From contig NC_135505.1 of the NCBI RefSeq assembly GCF_052857255.1, positions 139,660,343 through 139,724,342 of the forward strand: 64,000 nucleotides of DNA, given 5' to 3'. Under the pieces are notes generated by a model that ran no database searches, was not told where the DNA came from, and worked only from the letters and a program-made list of their open reading frames with translations. This stretch comes from Amblyomma americanum (lineage: Eukaryota; Arthropoda; Arachnida; Ixodida; Ixodidae). The position numbers and the translations under genes were made by a program. Of the stretch, positions 23,804 through 34,571 are shown piece after piece (the stretch's first letter is position 1; every line of letters begins with the position of its first letter).

Positions 23804-25374
23804 CTAGTTATCCTCCTCCAATTGTGCTTTAGCTGCTTCTATGAAAGTTCTGAGATCATGTAGGTCATTCGCTACCTTCCCGTGATGAGCATGTAGGCGC
23901 ATTCTGGTTCTTCTAATGTTGTCGAAAAGCTGGCAACCTTCGAAATTCTTAACCCTAACCGCGTCTACCATTGCTTCATGAATAGTGTTAGCCAATGCAC
24001 GAGGATAATCCAGAAGCTCATTTGGCGGCACCGGTGAGTAATGCCTTCTCGAAGATTCCGTGGGTGTCGATGGCTGGCGTTCAATGTTTAGGAATCTACC
24101 GCGACTCATTGAAGGCACCGAGGCATCTTCCGGCGTTGCTCTTGATGGACCCGGCACCCCAGGGTCTCCAAGATCAGGAAGGACAGACCTTTCGCCAGTC
24201 TGTGGACCCCGAGGTTCTAGCGACTCGGGCATATGCATTCGCTCCTGATCCTCTGCACCCGAGACCACACTGCCATGGGACCGCCTTGACGCCTGGTCTC
24301 TCGAGCTTGATTCACCTAAGTACCGCCGCCTTAGCACGTCGCTTTCGTGTGGCCCTCCAGTCTCCAGCGACTGTTCAGCCGCCGTCCGGTGCTCGTCTTC
24401 GGGATCGGAAAAAACGCTGCCGTGCGATGGCCTTGACGACTGCTCCGTCGTGCTCAATTGATCTGAGCGTTGCCTTGATGCACCACCTTTCGGACGTGGA
24501 AATCCTGGAGCGTAATCTTCCGAACGAGGATCTTTTGGGCGGCACCCCGGCAGAGCCTGGACTGGTATAACCGTTTGTTCGCGTGGTAGACGTGTCGGTT
24601 TTAAGGCTGGGCGCCCAGACACATTCAAACCTCTAAAACTATGCTTCCCTCTGGACGCCGTAGCTTGATGCTGCAGGCTGCTCCCCGTCCCGACGAGTCT
24701 GGCTGAGGGCACCTGTTGTGCCCGCATCGCTCTACCATCACCTGCGGCTGATCCAGAAGCATGCAGGGAACTAGGTACTGGTGGCCGGTCAGCCCTAGAA
24801 GAGCGACCTGGTTGCGATGACAAGCTCGAGTGGCGCTCATGAACCACTGCTCCTTCTAGTAGATGCAGAACACCACGCTGCCGTAGCACATGGCTATCGC
24901 GCGTTCCGCTCCCCCCAAAGGCTTGATGCCTCGGTGGAACGTCGCTATGTTCGCGTTCCTCGCCTTGTCCGTGCTCCCATCGCCTAGAACTGGCCTGTTC
25001 ACTTTCAGATCGGCGATGATGCCGAAAATCTTCTGGCTCATGTTCTCTTACACGGTGTCTCCGGCTTCTCTCACCTTCAGTGATGGAAGGATGGCGCCGC
25101 AAGTCTGAGCCAGATGGTTCTCCCGAACTTCCACTGGTACCGTCATGTCTGGAAGGACCGGCAGCCCCTTCCGGGACATCGCGTCTTGCAGGAGCACCGG
25201 AATGATGAGGGCCTTCTATATCCTCGAGGAACGGTATATTGAACGGTTCGTCCCCACGTCTACCGCCATCCGGAGGCTGCCACTCTGACATGATGACGAA
25301 GCACCGATCCTCAAAGCCCACTCCGCAGACCTTCTCGGCGGCTTCTGGTCCAGCACTACTCCGCCACTTGACAA
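23804..25374 (-). CDS. Arg/Ser/Pro-rich disordered protein, probable terminal exon
   Basis: I do not recognise this protein. An intact frame runs from a possible splice acceptor (GTTTATTTTCAG, exon from 25374) through GTG at 25321 and ATG at 25291 (MSEWQPPDGG) to TAG at 23804. From the ATG it is 495 residues. If the acceptor is used, the frame stays open upstream and the true start lies in another exon. The middle is low complexity, rich in Ser, Arg, Pro, Glu and His (for example ERSRRHRVREHEPEDFRHHR). Two diverged repeats about 49 residues apart share SxxSHGSVxSxxED. The last 75 residues are more ordered and helical (NELLDYPRALANTIHEAMVD onward). A poly(A) signal lies about 45 bp past the stop. 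A disordered nuclear or scaffold protein is possible; no function is assigned. Confidence 0.6.
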
Positions 25375-26187
25375 CTGAAAATAAACAGGCACGGTGTTAA
25401 AACTGGCCTGTTTCCCAAATTAATACGGCCTGTTTTCTCGTGTTAAGTGTGAAATTTAGAATATAGTCTTTATTAGCACAGTGACAGAAAATAGTACTGC
25501 CTCAAGAGTTACAGATTTGTTGTGCACAAAAGTATATGAATGCAATACAGAGGCAAGTCAGCTTGTCTCGATTTCTCTGCTCTGCTAGAAGAGCAGATGC
25601 TGCTCAGGCAAGATTTTCATGCAGCCAGACAAAAAGAGTTCCCAGCTGTGGGAGCGCCAAGTAAGAATGCAGTAAAAGTTGCGCAACGCTGTGAAGAAAT
25701 ATTTCGAAAGAGCAAGCAATAAATGAGACAGGACAAAAAAAAAAGTTGACTCCGCAGTGTTTGCGAGAAATGATTTATTCTGGAAACAGCCAGTGGCATG
25801 GATCACAGTGCATACAAATTAAAGGACACGTGCAGTGGAGGTACACCAACACGCAATCAGTCAAGTGCTCCAAAACTGGGAAAAAAATGTGCAGGCCCTC
25901 GAAAAACATTTGATACAACGAGAACCTGACCAATGTCTGGAAAGGGTTCAAAAAACAGCGCATTTTCAGTGAACAAAATCAAATTCCTGGGACATGTACC
26001 AGCAAAGACATGGCTGGAAACAAATAAATTCACACTGAACCGAGCAACAGCCAGCTTTAAATTATTCACACCCCCAAAAATTAAGGACAAAACATATACA
26101 GTACTGGCTACCTCAACACTGGAACTGCAGCATTGCATAACATGTCAAAACTACCAAAGATTGACAGTAACACAAGAGAACACCAAA
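25375..26187. other. Presumed intron or upstream region of the 23.8-25.4 kb gene
   Basis: A short plus-strand frame at 25540-25722 (LEEQMLLRQDFHAARQKEF) is protein-like but unassigned. No minus-strand exon with a matching donor was identified. Confidence 0.35.
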
Positions 26188-26495
26188 TAATAATAATTGG
26201 TTTTGGGGGAAAGGAAATGGCGCAGTATCTGTCTCATATATCGTTGGACACCTGAACCGCGCCGTAAGGGAAGGGTAAAGGAGGGTGTGAAAGAAGAAAG
26301 GAAGAGAGAGGTGCCGTAGTGGAGGGCTCCGGTATAATTTCGACCACCTGGGGATCTTTAACGTGCACTGACATCGCACAGCACACGGGCGCTCTAGCGT
26401 TTTTCCTCCATAAAAACGCAGCCGCCGCTGTCGGGTTCGAACCCGGGAACTCCGGATCAGTAGTCGAGCGCCCTAACCACTGAGCCACCGGACTC
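26188..26495 (-). mobile_element. SINE-B
   Basis: Full-length minus-strand copy, AATAATAATTGG tail at the left and GCCCTAACCACTGAGCCACC head at the right. Confidence 0.85.
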
Positions 26496-27172
26496 CCTTT
26501 TCAGGATATGAAGATCAGACACGCATACATACCGTTCCCAACCCTCACACACAAAATGGGGCCCATTCATGGGGGCGTGTGAATGTTCGAAATTTTTGGA
26601 CAGCAAATTGAATAAATTCCTGTTCAATTAGTCGAATGAATCAAACAGTACATGTGCAAATTATTTTAAAAGAATCTAATTTACTCTCAGATTTTCAGAT
26701 ATTTTTCGAATAATTGACACAAAGGTTGATTAAGCTGCGCTGTATTTTTCTGCAATGAATCTCCCTAAAACTGCACACATTGACGACGTGTAACACTATT
26801 CATATTCTAATTGGAGAAGGTACTATTTCAATTCCCTTACAAGTCCTTCTGCTATCCAGACACTATTAACACGACCACGCACCTCCCCCCCCACCACGTC
26901 CTTCACATCCACATCACCACCTACACTACAAGTTACTGCCTGATATAATTTGATGCTAATAAGCATGTGCTTTTGCACACATGCACACACAAGTGCGATC
27001 ACAGCATTCCGATAAATCCTCTCTTTTTCCTCTGTAGACTGATCAACACACACATACCCACATGCACACATATTTTCTCCGTTCCACGCACACACGCACA
27101 AAGGCGATCATAGCGTGCTTATGAGTCATCTCTCTCTTCTCAGTAGCATGTGTATTACGAATCCATTCAAAG
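26496..27172. other. No supported gene
   Basis: Contains CA-rich low-complexity sequence (26940-27110). Downstream of the transposase remnant on the minus strand. Confidence 0.45.
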
Positions 27173-27664
27173 TCAAACAAGTTCATCGATGCCACTTAAA
27201 TCTTCATCACTGAAATGAGTGCTTGACTTATCAGAAGAGGAGTTGCACGAGTCACAAATGCTGACGACAACCGGTTCAGTTTCAGCGTCAGCAATCATAT
27301 CGCGTTGCCATGCTTCAGCCTCAACTCGCTCCACATGAACAGAATAGTTTTGCCAGTTTTCCTGGCTTACAGATGCCAGCGCTTCCGGCAGGAGCTTTTC
27401 CACTTCAGCCAAAGTGAAACATTTGTTGCGAGTTGCGATGTATCCCTTTACCTGGCTCCAGACAAGTTCAATGGTATTGAACTCGCAGTGGTACGGTGGT
27501 AAACGAAGCACTTCGTAGCCATGGGTAGCTGCCAGGTTGCCGATGCGTATACAAAGCTGGGTGTGTTTAGCTTTGAGAAAGCCCCAGCAGTTCTGCCCTC
27601 ACCATGTCCTGTGACCACGGAACACCTTTCTTTGTGAACCAAAGCTGAATATTAGCTTAGCGCG
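27173..27664 (-). pseudogene. DDE transposase, C-terminal part (third catalytic residue)
   Basis: After the Gypsy-like interruption the transposase resumes near 27664 as IQLWFTKKGVPWSQDM. It continues (with a frame change near 27520-27560) to GYEVLRLPPYHCEFNTIELV, WSQVKGYIATRNKCFTLAEV and an acidic tail ending in ELV at 27173. LPPYHCExNPIELxWxQVK is the diagnostic third-acid block of this family, and the Glu is retained. Only about 15 family residues seem missing at the insertion. Confidence 0.72.
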
Positions 27665-28920
27665 TAGACTTGGTAGGTTCTTTTTCAAGAGCCACGCTAT
27701 GGGGACGATGGCAGTAATCGGCGTAGCTTCTCTCGGGCGATTTCGCGGATAACTTCCCGCAGCCTGTCGCTGGTGGTGGCCGGCATGTCCGAACGGATTG
27801 CACAGGCAGAGGAAGGGTGGTTGCACTGCAGAGCTCGGACGTCGAGGGTCTTCTCAATCGTGCAGGCTTCTTGCATCAATTCTTCCTCGACTGTTGTTGG
27901 CGGCTGGCGGACAAGGCTGCCAAAGAGTTGTTCTTTTACGCCGCGCATTAAAAACTGAACTTTCTTTTCCTCGGTCATCCCGGGGTCGGCGCAGTGAAAT
28001 AGGCGCTTCATCTCCTCGACGTATCCGCGGACGGGCTCATTCGGAAGCTGGATCCTGGACTCGAGGAGTCGTTCGGCTCTTTCTTTCCTCACGACACTGG
28101 TGAATACCTTCAATAGTTCTCTCTTGAATAGCTCCCATGTCGTAAGGGACGACTCGTAGTTTTCGTACCACGTGCGTGCGGAGCCATCCAATGAGAAAAA
28201 CACGTGTCCAATTTTTAGCCGCATCATCCCAGTTGTTGAATGACGCCACGCGCTCAAATTGATCCAACCATTCTTCAGGGTCTTCGCCGAGGGATCCATT
28301 GGAAGTTGGCGGCACCCGCGGCTGCTGTAGTATGATCGGTGTCGACATGTTCGGCGAGATTGCGGTGCTGGTAGCAGCGTCTTTTCGCTGTCTGGTGCGG
28401 TCCGGCAGTTTCCCGAACTCAGGCTCCTCTCCCTGGAGACGTCGACTGGCTCGCTGAGCTGCTGGCACGTCCTCGGGTGCGAATCGCTGAGGGCTGGCTT
28501 CACGACTTGAAGGGGGCGTCCGGAACATGGAAGGCTACCCAGCACCTCCACCAGATGTCACGTAGTGGTGACGGCAGTCGAAGCAGCGATGAAGACGGAC
28601 GAAAGGGTCTCTAAAAGAAAACTGTTCATTGTGCTGACTTGCACCCAAAATGGACTGAATCACTCGGCGGCGGCGAAGCGACAAGCGTGCTCGGCGGTCG
28701 TCGAACAGAATGCCCGCCGCTGTCGACCGTGCCCAATACAAAGCTGATAGCGAACTTTCGAGATAAAGCGTGCTAAGTTACTAGAACATTCTGGAACAAC
28801 GTAGAATCAGCTCTGCCTGGCTGCGATCAATCGATAAATCTAGTCGCGTCTTGCGTCGCAAAGATAGCGATAAGGTGGTGTGGCGGCAGATTTGAAAAAC
28901 GAACAAACACTGCAAATATT
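27665..28920 (-). mobile_element. Gypsy-like LTR retrotransposon fragment (gag plus probable 5' LTR) inserted in transposase
   Basis: A minus-strand fragment lies between the two halves of the DDE transposase. From about 28920 to 28552 there is no coding; this has the look of an LTR plus leader, ending near TGACATCTGGTGGAGGTGCT just before gag. Gag follows and stops abruptly where the transposase resumes. No protease, RT, integrase or 3' LTR is present, so the element is deleted or was captured incomplete. The exact LTR ends were not defined. Confidence 0.62.
27697..28528 (-). pseudogene. Gypsy-like gag (Retrotrans_gag), frameshifted
   Basis: The N-terminal frame (from 28528, MFRTPPSSREA) runs through GEDPEEWLDQFERVASFNNW. 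At an A-run near 28212 a 1-nt indel moves the frame to KIGHVFFSLDGSARTWYENY. The capsid-like core follows: WELFKRELLKVFTSVVRKER, LQLPNEPVRGYVEEM-type sequence, CADPGMTEEKKVQFLMRGVK and a Glu-rich helix. The W..F...L..F pattern is that of the Retrotrans_gag family, the structural protein of Ty3/Gypsy elements. No CCHC knuckle is seen; the frame ends at 27697. Confidence 0.68.
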
Positions 28921-28924
28921 CGCG

Positions 28925-29266
28925 GCAATATGGAGCATTTCCCATGACGACAATGCTATCGGCCGGAATGTTTGGCGAAAGCTTGTCAGTGAACCACTTC
29001 TCAAAGCAGCTGCCATCCATCTCAGAATGGTAGCCAGCATGGTTTCCCTTTTTTGCTCTGAAGAAGTCAGCAGCGTCTTGCACGAATCCTGTTGCACTGC
29101 TCCCAGCATGTACAAGGATCAAACGGGCCCCTTTGCCCGAAGGCACAGCCAATCCCGTTGTTAAAACTTTCAGGAAGGCACCCTTGACTTCATAGTCTTC
29201 TCCTGTCAGACGTATTCTTTTGTGTGCCCTGCGTTGACCCAGGTTTCATCTAGGCAGATGATGCAC
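28925..29266 (-). pseudogene. DDE transposase, catalytic exon (first D present, second D lost)
   Basis: The exon opens with CIICLDETWVNAGH, which holds the first catalytic Asp. A 1-nt frameshift follows within an AAAAG run near 29205-29215, after which GAFLKVLTTGLAVPSGKGARLILVHAG, AGYHSEMDGSCFEKWF and NIPADSIVVM continue. The usual MDNAPYH is MGNAPYC here: the second catalytic Asp is Gly and the conserved His is Cys. Sequence is then cut by an unrelated Gypsy-like segment. The copy cannot be an active transposase. Confidence 0.72.
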
Positions 29267-29982
29267 CTGTAAATGCGAAGCAACCGAGCGCACGAGTTAA
29301 TGCTTCTAAGTAAACAAACACACTGCAGCATGCAAGTAGGCAAGGCGCTGAAACAAACACATTGCTGACCACTGTCTCACAAACATCCGCTCAAAGACAA
29401 TCGAGAAAAAGAATTATTTCGGCTTTATTGCTCCCTTGTTCGAGCTTATATTTCGCGTCCCGGCTGCATTTGGTAGCCAGTTTATATTCACTGTATGATT
29501 GCATGGGGTATTTGACTAATTCGGCGACATTTGAAATCTCTTCACTTGCGGCGACTGCGAACAAAAACTGCCAACGTTCGCAGCAGTAGCGCCAGTCCCC
29601 TCGCACCACCGGAGCAATGGGCAGCGTACAGTGGGTGTTCATTCGTTTCTACGGTGACGACGAGGTGGCACTACCCATTCCAGTGCTACGACATTTTTGG
29701 CAGTTTTGTTGTTTTTTGCTTGCTGCACCAATATGGATTTAGCGATTAAATCTGACCCATGCAGACACCTGCCCCACCCAAACGTAGCGCAAAACTGGCC
29801 GTTAAACGTCACCTCTACGGAAAGGTGGGCCACAGCAACGTGGTCAAGACGATTTTTTTTAATGTGTTATTCTGAAGCAACACTCACTGTTACGACTACG
29901 AGGTTGCAACGCTAACATCAAGGTCTATATGAAGCCAGTCTAAACGAGCTGCGTAAGAAAATAAGCAAGGAACGACTCGTAC
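29267..29982 (-). other. Intron in transposase-derived gene
   Basis: A 716-bp GT-AG intron on the minus strand (GGGCAG|GTACGAGT ... GCATTTACAG|GTGC). Removing it joins RRQGR to CIICLDETWVNAGH, restoring the family's contiguous GRxIxxLDETWVNAGH motif in frame. Confidence 0.65.
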
Positions 29983-30737
29983 CTGCCCTGTCTTCGGAAT
30001 TCCTTGATCACCCGCAGGTACCTGCGACGCCAGGAAATGATGTCACTTCGCTCGATCAGCGCAAGGTTCTGTTTTCTTTTTTCAACTGTGAATCCGACGC
30101 CCTTCATAAACCTCCACAACGTCGTTTTCTTGAGGTTCGGCAGGTCGCCGTCCTCACCGACAGCCTTTAGCACATTGTCGAGTGTTGGGACTTCCCTCTT
30201 CGCGTACATACTGTGCATTTTCAGACGGATGGCATGGACTGTGAAGAAGTCATTCTTGACTGTTCGCGAGATTGAAGTCTTCACGCCGCGAGGTATTTTC
30301 TTCGCGCACGCCAAAGACCTACACAGACGCTCCGCCTTGATTTTGGCAACGGTACGGGGAGATACTCCGATGTCCTCGCTCGCAGCACTCAGTGCTTCCC
30401 GAACACACTTCTCCGGAAAACGGGTCCTGGTACGGGCGTACACATTTGCAATTACTTGCTTGGCGTGCCTTGACAGCTTGTATGTACGAACCTTCAAGAA
30501 AATGCGTACAGGAGAGGTGGCCGCGGCCGCTGTGCTATAACGCCATTTTCTCAAAAGTAAAAGGGAGCCGGAAAAGTGAACACGGCGGCCAGGGTTGCGG
30601 GAACAGCGAAAACGCGAAACGGAAAAAGACGAAACACGCAATAATACAAAATCCCAGATATCGATCGATTCGCTCGCAATAAGAGCGTTTTCTGTCACGC
30701 TGATGACAAATGTATTATCTACGAAGACTGCCAGCAA
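29983..30737 (-). pseudogene. DDE transposase (IS630/Tc1-like), N-terminal DNA-binding exon
   Basis: Reading on the minus strand, the conserved part begins about KVRTYKLSRHAKQVIANVYA. It contains a helix-turn-helix (EDIGVSPRTVAKIKAE), then VKNDFFTVHAIRLKMHSMYA, PTLDNVLKAV, LKKTTLWRFMKGVGF and ERSDIISWRRRYLRVIKEFR. This is the N-terminal architecture of a widespread arthropod Tc1/IS630-like transposase family annotated as DDE superfamily endonuclease. The exon ends at a splice donor at 29983. The first 75 codons upstream of the conserved part are unlikely to be native coding. The catalytic part is broken, so the gene is a pseudogene. Confidence 0.72.
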
Positions 30738-31124
30738 AGCATTTGTTATTTTTCGCTCACCGCAAGCAACGCACTATTTTGTGTCGCGGATGCAGGCAGC
30801 GCAAAAAAAAAGCGCTAGCTTTGGCAGCGTTGCACATGATGTTTGAAGAGGAGTATAGAAATCATCTCGATTAAGGCCACAAAACGTGAAGATTTAAAAT
30901 TCGCTTGCGCAGAAACAAGACGCCACCTGGCAGCGATATTTGGTGCAAAGGACCAAACGACTGGGGGCAACCTGTGCAAGTTTGAGTTAAATGCGCGAAG
31001 GTAACCCCCCCCCCCCCCCCTTCAGTTACCTTTAGTGCTGAATGCAAAGGGGCGTAATGGGCTACGCCCTTTGTTTTCATAACCGCCAACTAACACTGTG
31101 CCCGCATAGAGAACATTACGGTGG

Positions 31125-31690
31125 TGGTGGTAGTGGTTTTATTAAAAATAATAGTAAAAAGGAAAGAAAAGATTTTTGCTAGCCCCGGCATCTGCCATCG
31201 ATACTGAAGCACCTGAGCTGGGGCAGCGGAAATAAAGGACAGCAGGCAGAATGGAGAAATGAAATGAAAGAGGTGAGGGGACAGGAATAGAGGATAGGGG
31301 GAGATGTAATATGTACAAACTATTTACACAATAAGAAATGTGTCCAGGTTGTGCGCGTGATTAGTTCATTTTAGAGGAATTAAATCACACACGCGCACAG
31401 CACTGTGTTGGTTGCAACTGGAGTGGGGCGTCCAGTTATTAATCGTTCAAGGTAGAACTCGCGGAGCGTTCGGTCACTGCGTGTAACTACATGACGGAGA
31501 ACAGACGGGACGTCAAGCTCGTGTGTTCGAGGAATGCACAGAGGCTCACCAAAGTTCGCTCACGAGTGCGCGCACTGCCCTGCGGCCACAATAGCGTCTT
31601 GATGGAGTCTGGTAGTATGCCCTGCGCCCTATAGGCCGCGAGCATATCGCGACGAGCATCGGCGAACGCGGAGCAGCGAAGGAACATTAC
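31125..31690 (-). mobile_element. LINE-R 3' fragment (C-terminal ORF plus 3' UTR)
   Basis: The minus-strand frame 31687-31487 reads CSAFADARRDMLAAYRAQG and ends TSRLFSVM*. Its 3' UTR has a CCCCTATCCTCT... pyrimidine-rich part, GGCAGATGCCGGGGCTAGCA and a TTTTAATAAAACC end. The same UTR occurs at 38.3/38.8, 40.3-40.6 and 57.2-58.0 kb, defining one family here named LINE-R. Confidence 0.65.
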
Positions 31691-31710
31691 GGTCAGAATA
31701 TGTATTTTGC

Positions 31711-32162
31711 AATTTCACGTAAAAACGCTAAGGCGCCCGTGTGCTGTGCGATGTCAGTGCACGTTAAAGATCCCCAGGTGGTCGAAATTATTCCGGAGCC
31801 CTCCACTACGGCACCTCCTTCTTCCTTTCTTCTTTCACTCCCTCCCTTATCCCTTCCCTAACAACGCGGTTCAGGTGTCCAACGATATATGAGACAGATA
31901 CTGCGCCATTTCCTTTCCCCCCCAAAACCAATTATTATTATTATTAATTTCACGTAAAAACGCTAAGGCGCCCGTGTGCTGTGCGATGTCAGTGCACGTT
32001 AAAGATCCCCAGGTGGTCGAAATTATTCCGGAGCCCTCCACTACGGCACCTCCTTCTTCCTTTCTTCTTTCACTCCCTCCCTTATCCCTTCCCTAACAAC
32101 GCGGTTCAGGTGTCCAACGATATATGAGACAGATACTGCGCCATTCCTTTCCCCAAAAACCA

Positions 32163-32180
<18 letters not shown>
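31711..32180 (+). mobile_element. SINE-B body in tandem duplication, 235-bp unit
   Basis: Two almost identical headless SINE-B units start AATTTCACGTAAAAACGCTA at 31711 and 31946, each ending in an ATT-repeat. The shared non-SINE lead-in AATTTCACGT shows a segmental tandem duplication, not two insertions. Confidence 0.82.
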
Positions 32181-32240
<60 letters not shown>

Positions 32241-32245
32241 ATTAT
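32162..32245 (+). repeat. (ATT)n microsatellite, SINE-B tail
   Basis: Long ATT run following the duplicated SINE-B. Confidence 0.92.
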
Positions 32246-32593
32246 TATTCACGTTTCTGCGGTAGCGATCAGTGTGTTCTTGAATGCGGCGCAGGGAGCA
32301 CCAGTTGTCGCTAAGAGCGGAAAAGATGTCCATATAGTGTGCGACATGAGCACACGTTAAAAAATCCCTTTCGGTCGAAATAAAGCCGAAGCCTTCCAAT
32401 GCGGCATCTCTTCCATATTTCCCTCTCTTCTTCATCCCTCAGTTACGAAGGCACTCTCTTTCTTTCAGTCACACCTTCTTTCCTTCTCTCAAGGCACAGT
32501 CGAGAAAGTTGAGGTGTCCACAGAGTTGTGGAAGTTACTGTGCCATTTCCGTTCCTCAAAAAACCTCTTTAAAAAATCGCGTGCGCATCGGAG

Positions 32594-32629
32594 TACCCGC
32601 CGCGGTGGCTCAGTGGTAAGGGCGCTCGG
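32594..32629 (+). mobile_element. SINE-B 5' head, cut by LINE insertion
   Basis: CCCGCCGCGGTGGCTCAGTG to GGGCGCTCGG, then LINE sequence. The remainder resumes at 34005. Confidence 0.75.
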
Positions 32630-34004
32630 ATCCACAAACTCAAGCAGACGGCGGTGTCGATATCCCACCTAATCCGCCGAGTTTCTGGACACTACCGGGG
32701 CATGAAAGAGCATGACCTATGTCGTCTCATTCATGCCTTCGTCCTCAGCCGATTTCTCTTGACGCTTCCCTACCTGAAACTCCAGGGCACAGAAATATCC
32801 ACCCTAGATCCCATGCTCCGAGCAGCATTTAAGACAGCACTACACTTACACCTAAATACCTAAACCGAAAAACACCTCCAGCTAGGCCTACACAACACGA
32901 TAGGTGAGCTTATCGAGGCCCACCGACAGACAGAATACATACGTCTCGCGAGAACCATCACCGGCAGGCACATCCTACACACCCTCGGCATCAGGATACC
33001 AGCTACGCGTCCTACACAGCTCCCGGTCCCCCACCACATTCACCGCTAACTACTTATTAAACCTCTCCCTAAACACATGCACCCCACCTACCACGAACCC
33101 CGCCGCAGAGCTAGCGCACGGGCGCTCCACAAAAACTATGGCACGGAATCGGATGCCGTGTGGGTGGATACGGCATGCACAGGCGAGGACGCGGTTGTAG
33201 CCGTCACGAACCCCTCCCTACAACCGATTGCCACCCTTCATATATCCCCCACTGCCACTTCGGAGGAGGCTGAAGAGGCCGCCATTGCCCTAGCCGTCAC
33301 GCGCACGGAAGGCCGGTATATACGATCAGACTCTAAAACTGCCATACTAAATTTCGCCCGCGGGAGAGTTCACGTCCCTGCATTTCGCATACTGAACTCC
33401 CTCGCCGCACACCCGCCCCGCCACATGGAGCTCATATGGGTGCCTGCCCACTCCGGGAATCCCGGAAACGAGGCTGCCAACGATTTAGCCCGAGGTTCTC
33501 TCGACCGGGCACCGGCGGCCTCCGATCTGGGGTTCTCACGGGAGCGCATGCATTCCTTCAGTGAACTGACGCAGGCCTGCAAAGCCGAGCGTCGGCTCTA
33601 CCCCCCACCCCGTACCTCCCTCGACAATTATGACCAGACACTTTGGAGGCGGCTCCAAACACGCACCTTGCCCTCCCCTTATATACGCTCGCGCTATCAC
33701 CAAGTCCACACGAACCCCTCCTGTACCCTCTGCCAACACCCCAAAGCCACTCTCGATCATATCCTTTTCCTCTGCCCAGCGGATCCTCCCCCGCGGGGCC
33801 TGAAGCACCTTACCACTTGGGAGGCTTGGGAGAACCTACTGCGCTCCGAGGACCCGGGGCCAAGCAAGCCATCGCCGCCGGCTGGGCTGCCAGCGTCATG
33901 AGCCTCCGGGACATGAACGTTTGAGTGCAGGGGGCCGTGCGGGGTCCCAAGGACCTGCGTGTCCTAAACTCCCCTGTGTCTAATGAAGTTTCCACAACCA
34001 CCGG
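32630..34004 (+). mobile_element. 5'-truncated I-like LINE with RNase H domain, inserted into a SINE
   Basis: The fragment starts in the RT thumb region (VSGHYRGMKEHDLCRLIHAF; 32654-32863), passes a frame break, then carries an intact 274-residue frame at 33077-33901. RNase H motifs are VWVDTA (first Asp), EEAEEAAIALAV (Glu), IRSDSKTAIL (Asp) and WVPAHSGNPGNEAAND (His/Asp). A zinc-binding C-terminal motif CTLCQHPKATLDHILFLC (C-x2-C-x8-H-x4-C) follows. This RNase H plus CCHC end is typical of I/Loa/R1-group LINEs. It interrupts a plus-strand SINE-B: the A-box half lies at 32594-32629 and the B-box half resumes at 34005. Confidence 0.78.
33077..33901 (+). CDS. RNase H + CCHC domain remnant of I-like LINE ORF2
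   Basis: An uninterrupted 274-residue frame with a full set of RNase H acidic residues (Asp in VWVDTA, Glu in EEAEEAA, Asp in IRSDSKT, Asp in NEAAND) and a C-terminal C-x2-C-x8-H-x4-C motif. In intact elements RNase H removes template RNA during target-primed reverse transcription. Here it is severed from its RT, so it is a relic even though the domain is undamaged. Confidence 0.6.
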   Translation: MHPTYHEPRRRASARALHKNYGTESDAVWVDTACTGEDAVVAVTNPSLQPIATLHISPTATSEEAEEAAIALAVTRTEGRYIRSDSKTAILNFARGRVHVPAFRILNSLAAHPPRHMELIWVPAHSGNPGNEAANDLARGSLDRAPAASDLGFSRERMHSFSELTQACKAERRLYPPPRTSLDNYDQTLWRRLQTRTLPSPYIRSRYHQVHTNPSCTLCQHPKATLDHILFLCPADPPPRGLKHLTTWEAWENLLRSEDPGPSKPSPPAGLPAS

Positions 34005-34317
34005 CTACTGATCCGGAGTTCCCGGGTTCGAACCCTACCGCGGCGGCTGCGTTTTTATGGAGGCAAAACGCTAAGGCGCCAGTGTGCTGTGCGATGTCAG
34101 TGCACGTTAAAGATCCCCAGGTGGTCGAAATTATTCCGGAGCCGTCCACTACGGCACCTCTCTCTTCCTTTATTTTTTCATTCCCTCCTTTATGCCTTCC
34201 CTTACGGCGCGGTTCAGGTGTGCAACGATATATGAGACATATACTGCGCCATTTCCTTTCCCCAAAAACCTATTATTATTATTATTATTATTATTATCAT
34301 TATTATCATTATTATCA

Positions 34318-34388
<71 letters not shown>

Positions 34389-34392
34389 GTTG

Positions 34393-34468
<76 letters not shown>

Positions 34469-34470
34469 CC
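34005..34470 (+). mobile_element. SINE-B remainder with expanded ATT tail
   Basis: Starts CTACTGATCCGGAGTTCCCG (B-box side of the head), has the complete body, and ends in about 200 bp of interrupted (ATT)n (34271-34466). Confidence 0.82.
34271..34466 (+). repeat. (ATT)n microsatellite, about 195 bp
   Basis: Interrupted by ATC and GTT units. Frames through it spell poly-Asn, poly-Tyr or poly-Leu and are not genes. Confidence 0.92.
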
Positions 34471-34536
34471 AAAGGAGCGACTAAGACTGCGCATTTCCTT
34501 TCCTCACAAAACAAAATAATTGCAAACCGTTATACT

Positions 34537-34571
34537 CGCCGCGGTGGCTCAGTGATTAGGGCGCTCGGCTG
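34537..34571 (+). mobile_element. SINE head fragment
   Basis: CGCCGCGGTGGCTCAGTGAT to GCGCTCGGCT, directly followed by a minus-strand SINE-B tail. Confidence 0.6.

Noticed and set aside
34170..34514. Long poly-Asn / poly-Tyr / poly-Leu open frames
   Set aside because: They are translations of an (ATT)n microsatellite. The same applies to 32106-32435.
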